From positions 1-5,451 of the forward strand of contig JAUVJT010000149.1 of the NCBI GenBank assembly GCA_030592225.1: 5,451 bases of DNA, read 5' to 3'. Under the pieces are notes generated by a model. The model made no database searches and was not told the DNA's origin. It saw nothing but the letters and a program-made list of their open reading frames with translations. Made by a program: the position numbers and the translations under genes. The stretch is from Candidatus Stahliibacteriota bacterium (GTDB lineage Bacteria > Hydrothermota > Tepidihabitantia > B3-TA06). The number at the start of each line of letters is the position of its first letter. The first letter of the stretch is position 1. This document shows positions 1-5,451 of this stretch, piece after piece.

Positions 1-1881
1 GAGGTGGCAGCCATTGCCCGCCGCATATGCGCTCTGGCCGAACAAGGGGTAAGTTCACGTGACATCATGGTCGTATTTCCGGCCCTTGAGGTCTACCGTC
101 CCATTGTGCAGCGGGTGTTTGCTCGTTACGGGTTGAATGCTCAGGTATCCATAAGACCCAGGCTGGAGACCTATCCCGGCATCAGGATTATACTTGATTT
201 GATTCAAACCGCAGAACAGGGTTTCCGGCGGCGCGACGTGGTGGGGTTGCTGCTGGCTCCGGTATTCAAAGCGGTGCCTGAATCGGTGCGCGGCTGGATA
301 GACGTTCTTTCGCGCAACCAGGGAATTGTCTCCGGCGAGCGCTCGTGGACAGAATGGTTTTTGTCTGAGACGCCCTGGGAATTGCGGAGGTATCCCGGGG
401 GGAAGAAAATTACCAGTAAAGTAAGGGAGTTTGTCAAGCGGTTCATAGCAAAGCTTAAAATCCTGCTCATTCCCTGCTCAATCCAGGAGTTTAGCCAAAA
501 GCTGGGGGACCTTCTCAAGTTTCTGGGATGGAGTGTTGCCGAGGAGCTTGAGCAAAGATTTACCCTGACCATCGAGAAACTTTGCCGCATGGCAGAGTTG
601 GCAGGCGAGGCCGAGGTCGCCCCCCGCTTTATCCGCGAGACTTTGGAGATATTGCTGAAGGCCGAGGTCCCGGAATCTGAAACCGACACGCCGAACCCCA
701 TCAGGGTCATGCCGGTGGTTGAGTCACGGTGGTTGGACGCCCGGTATCTGTTCGTTGCAGGATTGGTTGACGGCGAATTTCCCCGACGCCCCCGCCGGGA
801 CTTGCTGTTACCCGAACCTTTGCGCGAGAGTCTTGGTCTTCCCGGGGCGGAGTACGAGTTTGCCAACGCCGAGTTTGAGTACCAGCGGCTCCTGTCCATG
901 GCCAGGGAGAAAATTTTTCTCTCCGCCCCATCCATGGAAGGTGATAGACCGCTTATCCCCTCGGTTTTCCTTACCGAGACCGTTGAGTCTGTACGTCCTG
1001 GGGATTTGACCGTATACTGCCGGGAAGAAAAGCAGCTGCTTGAACCCCGGGCGCGCAAGGAATCCAAACAGGGAGTAGTCTTTACCGAGCCTTCCACGTT
1101 AGAAATCCTCGATACCCGCTTTGGCGCCGAGCGCTCCTTCCGGGTCACCTCGCTGGAGACCTACCGCACCTGTCCTTACCGCTACTATCTTCGGACAGTA
1201 CTGGGACTCCAGCCTTGCGAGGAGCCTACTGCCGAACCCGAGGGCAGGCTTTTGGGCAGCATTTTGCACGACACGTTGGAACGACTCTTTAAAGAAAAAT
1301 TCAATCTCGAGCGCATTGATGAGCAATTGTGGAATTATCTTCTTGCCGAGCTGGATCGTTGCAAGCTCAACGGTGATATGAATCCATTCGTGCGTATCTG
1401 GATAGAGGACTGGGTCAGCGCGCGGCGCGACTGGTTCTGCGACGAGGAGCAGGCGGCATACGAGACGGGATGGCGGGTTGATCCCGAATGGCTGGAGCGC
1501 TCACTTGAGTATTCATTCACCGAGCAGGGATTCAAGCTAAAAGGCCGGGTGGACAGGGTGGACTGGCAGGGCAATCGCGCCCGGGTGCTCGATTACAAGA
1601 CAGGAAAAGAAGACTCTTTCGACCGCAAGATTAAGAAAGGTCAATCCATCCAACTGCCCCTGTACTGCGAGATGATACGGCGTCTTCACGATGCGTCAAT
1701 AGATTCCTTCGGGATATATTCCTTTTCCGATTCGCAGATCAAGCAGATTACACCACCTGAACAGGCTATTGCCGCAGCGGTCAGATTCGCGGCAGATGCT
1801 GTTTCAGGAATCCGTACCGGGGAATTCGTAAAACAAGAAAACCAGTTATGTAAGTACTGTGAATATAATGAACACTGCTAG
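1..1881 (+). CDS. addB: AddB-like helicase-nuclease subunit, PD-(D/E)XK nuclease with 4Fe-4S signature (5' partial)
   Basis: The reading frame is open at the left edge and the true start lies upstream; the GTG at 4 is an internal valine, since the protein begins in the middle of a helicase-type domain and no Walker A is visible. Residues are counted from codon 4-6 as 1. Residues 1-310 resemble the C-terminal half of a UvrD-like helicase, including VAGLVDGEFP at 251-260; its motif VI is degenerate (SMAR at 298-301 where active helicases have TRAR). Residues 380-625 form a RecB/AddB-type nuclease: GSILH with H422, GRVDRVD with D517 and D520, LDYKTGK with D530 and K532, and Q550-x3-Y554. C390 plus C616-x2-C619-x5-C625 match the four-cysteine 4Fe-4S staple known from AddB. 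Expected role: the AddB partner of AddA in cytoplasmic double-strand-end resection, cutting one strand. The stop overlaps the downstream addA-like gene. Family assignment is strong. The name AddB rather than another RecB-like partner rests on the Fe-S pattern and the neighbour. Confidence 0.88.
   Translation, partial: EVAAIARRICALAEQGVSSRDIMVVFPALEVYRPIVQRVFARYGLNAQVSIRPRLETYPGIRIILDLIQTAEQGFRRRDVVGLLLAPVFKAVPESVRGWIDVLSRNQGIVSGERSWTEWFLSETPWELRRYPGGKKITSKVREFVKRFIAKLKILLIPCSIQEFSQKLGDLLKFLGWSVAEELEQRFTLTIEKLCRMAELAGEAEVAPRFIRETLEILLKAEVPESETDTPNPIRVMPVVESRWLDARYLFVAGLVDGEFPRRPRRDLLLPEPLRESLGLPGAEYEFANAEFEYQRLLSMAREKIFLSAPSMEGDRPLIPSVFLTETVESVRPGDLTVYCREEKQLLEPRARKESKQGVVFTEPSTLEILDTRFGAERSFRVTSLETYRTCPYRYYLRTVLGLQPCEEPTAEPEGRLLGSILHDTLERLFKEKFNLERIDEQLWNYLLAELDRCKLNGDMNPFVRIWIEDWVSARRDWFCDEEQAAYETGWRVDPEWLERSLEYSFTEQGFKLKGRVDRVDWQGNRARVLDYKTGKEDSFDRKIKKGQSIQLPLYCEMIRRLHDASIDSFGIYSFSDSQIKQITPPEQAIAAAVRFAADAVSGIRTGEFVKQENQLCKYCEYNEHC
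1868..1881 (+). other. addB/addA coding overlap (translational coupling junction)
   Basis: The last codons of addB, ending in a TGC cysteine codon and TAG, are read in a second frame as the first codons of addA from ATG 1868. The overlap is 14 nt, or 23 nt if GTG 1859 is used. No convincing Shine-Dalgarno precedes either start, so ribosomes finishing addB probably reinitiate here. This fits subunits needed in equal amounts for one complex. Confidence 0.7.
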
Positions 1882-4800
1882 AGGCAATCCCGGGCACGCT
1901 GCGGAGTCAGGCAAGCGGCTTCCCCGCCAGACCCATCTTGACGTCTCCAAGAGCCTGGTGTTCTCCTCGCCTGCCGGATCAGGCAAAACCCGGAAGCTGG
2001 TGCAGCGCTACATTGCGCTGCTTGAGTCGGGAGTTCCCCCGGAGCGAATCCTGGCCATTACCTATACCGAAAAGGCTGCGGCGGAGATGAAGGAAAGGGT
2101 AGTTAATCGCATACGTACCCGCCATCCCGGGCTGCATTCTGCAATTCAATCAAAACTCTCACGATTTCGTATTTTTACCGTGCACGCCTTTGCCCGTTCG
2201 GTTCTGGAACGCTTCGCCTTCGAGTTGGACCTTCCTCCTAACCTGGTGATGATTGACGCCATCAGGGCCGGGCTTATGCGGGAGGAGGTGATTCGTGAAG
2301 GACTGGTTGCGCTGGGAAGCAAGGATAACCAGGCCGCGCTTTGGGTGCGTCACCTGACCCTTACCGAGGGCTGGACCGGGCTGCGGCGCAAGATTCACAT
2401 CCTGTTCGTCAATATTCCGCAGAGCTATCTGGCGCTCGATACCACGCCCCCCAACCTGTCAGAGGAATACGGTCAATCCTTACGAAACCTGAAACACGCC
2501 TGGGGAGAAGAGTTCTGGCAGGCCACCGGATTTAGCTCGCTTCCCGACCCCCTGGAGGAACGCGAGCACCTGCGGGCCGTGCTCTTGCTTTTGGATAAGG
2601 TCGCTCCCCGATTCTTGACTCAGAAAGGCACGCTTCGCAAACGCCTGCCCAAAGGTGCGGAACGCGAGGCGTTCTTTGAAAGGGGCCAGGCGTTTCTTGC
2701 CTACCACGAGGCGTTTTGGCCCTGGCACGCTGCGGTGCAAACCACGGGGTTCCTGTACGTGTTCCGCCACCTTGCCGATTTATATGAAAACCGCAAACGC
2801 GCCGAACGAGTGCTGGATTTCGGCGACCTGGAGTATAAGCTGTACCAGGTGCTTTACCACTCGCCCAACTGGTCAAACGTCCTTGCCAGCTTTGACGAGC
2901 AAACCGACCACATTCTTCTCGACGAATTTCAGGACACCAACGGTCTGCAGTGGGCCATTGTTACCAAGCTCATCGAGGAGTGGCGGTCAGGCATGGGTGC
3001 AAAGCAGGAATTGGGCAAGACCCCGACCGTTTTTATAGTGGGAGACGTGCGGCAGTCAATATATCTTTTCAGGGGAGCGAATGTCGAGGTGTTCAACCGG
3101 GCGGGCAAGGAACTGCAGGCCTGGATGCAGGCCGGGTTCCAGGAGGTGGTGGTGCGGGAGAATTATCGCAGCCTGCCGCTTATCGTGGCGTTCGTCAACC
3201 GGCTGTTTGCACGCATAATGGAAGGCGGGAAGTATGATTGGCAAACCCCGTACGAGAAGTTTAGCCCCATGCGCGATCCGGGTGAACGAGGCCGCGTCGA
3301 GATACTGCTGACACTTCCGTTGGAAGATTTCCGTATGGCCGAGCAAAAACAGGCCGAGGCCGAGACTGTGGCAAAACGTATCAAGGAGATTACGGGAACC
3401 CTGCCCGTGTTTGAGAAGAACGATGACGACCAGGAGATTAAACGCCGGTGCCGATACGAAGACATCATGATCCTGCTGCGCCGGCGCACTCATCTTGCCA
3501 GGTACGAAAATGCGCTGCGCAGACGCGGTATTCCCTTTGTGGTGGTGCAGGGCACGGGATTTCACTCTTCTCCTGAAGTCGTTTTGCTGCGTCAGCTCGT
3601 CCGGTTTTTATCCAACCCCGGTGAAGACACCGCGCTTTACGGGGTGCTGCGTTCCCCGTTCTGCTTGCTTTCCGAAGACCGGATTCTAAGGATTGCTTTT
3701 GCAAATGAGGGGGCAGGCCTCTGGGATAAGCTCAGCGCATCCTCCCTGCCTGAAGCAAAAGAGGTATCTGCTTGGCTCAATGCCGTTGCCGAACGGGTGG
3801 ATGAAATTCCATCCGCAGAGCTTTTAGAGGAAATGCTTCGTGCCCATGACATCTGGGCGTACTTTTCCGACCGGCAGGAGGCGGAAAACATTCGCAAGTT
3901 CATAAGGCTTCTGGAGGAGTTTGACCGGGACGGCTTGTCGTTGTTCAAGATTGCCGAGCGTCTGGAGCGAATGAGCACGCGAGTCGAAGAAGCCAAGGCC
4001 AGCGTTAATACCGAAGGGATGGACGCGGTGCGCATCATGACCATTCACGCGGCCAAGGGACTTGATTCACGGGTGGTGTTCGTTACCGGGATGGACGAGC
4101 GTACGGGCAAGCCTGACGTTTTGGCGGTCAGGGAAGAACGAGAGCGGGTGTTTTTTACCTTTACCGATTCAGCCTACAAGGAACATCCCGAGCGGGTGCT
4201 GTGGGAGGCAAAACAGGCTGAAGAACAGAAGCGGCTGTTCTACGTTGCCTGCACCAGGGCGCGTGACGCATTATTCCTTTCCGGGGTGTGGAAAGCCAAG
4301 GTTACGGGCTGGCTGGGGTATCTGGCCGGCGGTCTGGGCATGCGTGAAGTCATGGGCGCGGTTGAGATTCCTGACGCTCCTGAAGGGGTCGTGCTGGACA
4401 TTCGTGAGTCTGTGCCTGAAGAAGAACGCTTGCCTTTTGCTGAAGACGTACGCAAGGCTTTGCCTCGGATACGGCTTGAACGTAACTGGCCGCAGCGGGA
4501 ACGTCAACTGCGCAGGGTAACCGATGAGATTGAAGTACGCTATTTTCAGGGCGCAGGACTGTGGCATTTCGGCGAGATCATCCACGCGATACTCGAACGG
4601 CTGTCCTGTGGAGCCATTCAGAATATCCCGGAATCAATCAACGATGCGGTACGTTCACTCGTTATATCTTTTGACCTTGCCCCGTCTCGGGTTCCGGAAT
4701 ATCAACAACGAGTTGCAGAACATATCACCGCGCTCAAAGAATCAGGTCTTTTAGATGAAGTTGTCCTGGGTCAGGAAAACGCGGCCAGCGAGGTGGGGTT

Positions 4801-5035
4801 CCGAATCCATCAAGGCGCAGAAACCATCACCGGACGCATAGACAGGGTGTTGATTAAACCCGAAGGTTTGCGTATAATTGACTATAAATCGTTCCCGTCA
4901 GATACGGTAGACATAGAGGAGTTCAAGGATCAGTTGATGAATTACGCCAGGGCCGCTGCCGCCATCTACCACAAACCCGTGTACGGCTGCTACGTACTGT
5001 TTACTGCAGACGCAAAACTGCTGGAGGTGAAGTGA
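1868..5035 (+). CDS. addA: AddA-like UvrD/RecB-family ATP-dependent helicase-nuclease
   Basis: A complete protein of 1055 residues from ATG 1868; a GTG at 1859 would add three residues. Neither start has a clear Shine-Dalgarno, so coupling to addB translation is likely, and ATG was preferred by codon. Every SF1A helicase motif is visible (numbering from ATG): Walker A AGSGKT with K40; Ia around 63-78 (TYTEKAAAEM); TVHAF 104-108; motif II DEFQDT 352-357; III GDVRQSIYLFRGA 392-404; IV ENYRS 431-435; V TIHAAKGL 725-732; VI RLFYVACTRAR 789-799. The C-terminal RecB-type nuclease has GEIIH (H906), GRIDRV (D992), IIDYKS (D1005, K1007) and Q1022-x3-Y1026. It should be the ATP-driven 3'-5' motor and second nuclease of an AddAB complex that unwinds and resects broken DNA ends for RecA. 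It is shorter than the roughly 1200-residue Firmicutes AddA. No cysteine cluster is present, as expected for AddA. RecB is less likely because the partner is AddB-like and no RecC or RecD is visible. Confidence 0.93.
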   Translation: MNTARGNPGHAAESGKRLPRQTHLDVSKSLVFSSPAGSGKTRKLVQRYIALLESGVPPERILAITYTEKAAAEMKERVVNRIRTRHPGLHSAIQSKLSRFRIFTVHAFARSVLERFAFELDLPPNLVMIDAIRAGLMREEVIREGLVALGSKDNQAALWVRHLTLTEGWTGLRRKIHILFVNIPQSYLALDTTPPNLSEEYGQSLRNLKHAWGEEFWQATGFSSLPDPLEEREHLRAVLLLLDKVAPRFLTQKGTLRKRLPKGAEREAFFERGQAFLAYHEAFWPWHAAVQTTGFLYVFRHLADLYENRKRAERVLDFGDLEYKLYQVLYHSPNWSNVLASFDEQTDHILLDEFQDTNGLQWAIVTKLIEEWRSGMGAKQELGKTPTVFIVGDVRQSIYLFRGANVEVFNRAGKELQAWMQAGFQEVVVRENYRSLPLIVAFVNRLFARIMEGGKYDWQTPYEKFSPMRDPGERGRVEILLTLPLEDFRMAEQKQAEAETVAKRIKEITGTLPVFEKNDDDQEIKRRCRYEDIMILLRRRTHLARYENALRRRGIPFVVVQGTGFHSSPEVVLLRQLVRFLSNPGEDTALYGVLRSPFCLLSEDRILRIAFANEGAGLWDKLSASSLPEAKEVSAWLNAVAERVDEIPSAELLEEMLRAHDIWAYFSDRQEAENIRKFIRLLEEFDRDGLSLFKIAERLERMSTRVEEAKASVNTEGMDAVRIMTIHAAKGLDSRVVFVTGMDERTGKPDVLAVREERERVFFTFTDSAYKEHPERVLWEAKQAEEQKRLFYVACTRARDALFLSGVWKAKVTGWLGYLAGGLGMREVMGAVEIPDAPEGVVLDIRESVPEEERLPFAEDVRKALPRIRLERNWPQRERQLRRVTDEIEVRYFQGAGLWHFGEIIHAILERLSCGAIQNIPESINDAVRSLVISFDLAPSRVPEYQQRVAEHITALKESGLLDEVVLGQENAASEVGFRIHQGAETITGRIDRVLIKPEGLRIIDYKSFPSDTVDIEEFKDQLMNYARAAAAIYHKPVYGCYVLFTADAKLLEVK
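5023..5030 (+). promoter_or_regulatory. Shine-Dalgarno sequence for era
   Basis: GGAGGTGA is an extended complement to the 3' end of 16S rRNA and sits immediately upstream of the GTG start at 5032. The GGAGG core ends four bases before the start codon. It lies inside the last codons of addA, so era can be translated both by its own initiation and by coupling to addA. It is the strongest ribosome-binding site visible in the window and decides the era start. Confidence 0.8.
5032..5035 (+). other. addA/era stop-start overlap (GTGA)
   Basis: The era GTG start and the addA TGA stop share the four bases GTGA. This is the classic stop-start arrangement of co-translated operon genes, and with the ribosome-binding site just upstream it places era in the same transcription unit as the helicase-nuclease genes. 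Confidence 0.85.
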
Positions 5036-5451
5036 AATCTGCATTCATTGCCATAGTCGGCGCGCCCAACGTGGGCAAATCAACCCTGCTCAATTCCTAC
5101 CTGGGTATGCATCTTTCAGCGGTGTCCCGCAAAGCCCAGACCACGTCTCAGAACGTACTCGGCATCCTTACCGCGCCCCAGGGACAGCTGGTGTTTCTCG
5201 ATACCCCGGGTCTGGTTCAGCGCAAGGGTGCGGTGTACGAGTTCATGCGCTCCCAGATTAAATCCGCCCTGCAGGATGCTGACCTCATCCTCCTTATGGT
5301 CGAGGCGCGCTACCGGCCCACCGAGGAGTTCACCTCCTTTATCAAATCCCTCCAAGCTCCTTTCATCCTTGCCGTCAACAAGGTTGATATGGTTTCAGAT
5401 AAACTCAAGCTTCTTCCCCTTATCAAGGTCTACAAGAATCTAGGTGTTCCC
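5032..5451 (+). CDS. era: GTPase Era, N-terminal GTPase domain (3' partial)
   Basis: The frame from GTG 5032 stays open for 140 codons to the right edge; Era is usually about 300 residues, so the rest of the GTPase domain and the C-terminal KH RNA-binding domain lie outside. Visible motifs are G1/P-loop GAPNVGKST (10-18), the Era-type switch I region with QTT (36-38), G3 DTPG (57-60) and G4 NKVD (116-119). The P-loop begins only ten residues from the start, as expected of Era, and favours Era over EngA/Der (two G domains) or MnmE (long N-terminal domain). Era binds 16S rRNA near its 3' end and acts in 30S subunit maturation. The GTG start is chosen because it has a strong Shine-Dalgarno just upstream and no useful alternative precedes the P-loop. 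It overlaps the addA stop by 4 nt (GTGA), indicating co-translation. One oddity is serine at 39, where many Era proteins have arginine after QTT. Confidence 0.93.
   Translation, partial: MKSAFIAIVGAPNVGKSTLLNSYLGMHLSAVSRKAQTTSQNVLGILTAPQGQLVFLDTPGLVQRKGAVYEFMRSQIKSALQDADLILLMVEARYRPTEEFTSFIKSLQAPFILAVNKVDMVSDKLKLLPLIKVYKNLGVP

Noticed and set aside
204..1148. Long open frame on the minus strand (about 314 codons) opposite the AddB-like gene
   Set aside because: Its translation is rich in Ser, Arg and Thr with no recognisable domain, and it lies wholly antisense to a frame with clear nuclease and helicase homology. It is a composition shadow.
1413..1435. GC-rich palindromic-looking run (GCGCGCGGCGCG) considered as a hairpin or regulatory site
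   Set aside because: It is short, lies inside conserved coding sequence encoding an Arg-rich stretch, and is not followed by a T-run or repeated elsewhere.
1141..1881. Cas4-like signature (RecB nuclease with one cysteine followed by three C-terminal cysteines), suggesting a CRISPR link
   Set aside because: The domain is fused to a helicase-like half and paired with an AddA-type motor. No cas genes or repeat arrays are in the window, so AddB is the simpler reading.
3056..3565. Minus-strand open frame of about 169 codons opposite addA
   Set aside because: No domain, no plausible ribosome-binding context, and fully covered by conserved helicase motifs III-IV on the other strand.
1..5035. RecBCD or mycobacterial AdnAB instead of AddAB
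   Set aside because: There is no RecC or RecD, and the upstream subunit has a degenerate helicase motif VI whereas both AdnAB subunits carry motor domains. The cysteine spacing matches AddB. The unseen N-terminus leaves some doubt.
5116..5443. Open frames on both strands overlapping the era region
   Set aside because: The era frame from 5032 contains G1, G3 and G4 GTPase motifs in order; the others show low-complexity translations without motifs.
1..5451. Search for tRNA, rRNA, insertion sequences, CRISPR repeats, terminators and an undescribed system
   Set aside because: The window is continuous coding sequence of recognisable families with no spacer DNA, so nothing was found that the three genes do not explain.

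Overview
The window is a bacterial chromosomal segment that is almost entirely coding, all on the + strand. It holds three overlapping genes with no intergenic DNA. The outer two are cut by the window edges and the middle one is complete. Base composition is moderately GC-rich by eye, GTG starts occur, and a strong GGAGGTGA Shine-Dalgarno sequence is present. The gene content is bacterial (AddAB-type recombinational nuclease plus the GTPase Era), but I cannot assign a phylum from sequence alone.

Layout: positions 1-1881 carry the C-terminal part of an AddB-like subunit. This is a degenerate UvrD-like helicase half followed by a PD-(D/E)XK nuclease with an iron-sulfur cysteine signature. Positions 1868-5035 carry a complete AddA-like subunit, with all SF1 UvrD-type helicase motifs and a C-terminal RecB-family nuclease. 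Positions 5032-5451 carry the N-terminal 140 codons of Era (G1, G3 and G4 GTPase motifs visible). The addB/addA overlap is 14 nt (23 nt if a GTG start is used) and the addA/era overlap is 4 nt, so the three are very likely co-transcribed and translationally coupled.

Functionally, the first two genes should form a heterodimeric helicase-nuclease that resects double-strand DNA ends to produce 3' single-stranded tails for RecA. AddA would supply the motor and one nuclease, and AddB the second nuclease held by a 4Fe-4S staple. Era is a ribosome-assembly GTPase for the small subunit, and its link to the pair is positional.

I found no RNA gene, mobile element, CRISPR array, repeat family or terminator. 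I also found no convincing evidence of an undescribed system. The points most worth a second look are the AddB iron-sulfur ligand that is the last residue of the protein and lies inside the gene overlap, the degenerate AddB motif VI, and the addB-addA-era arrangement.
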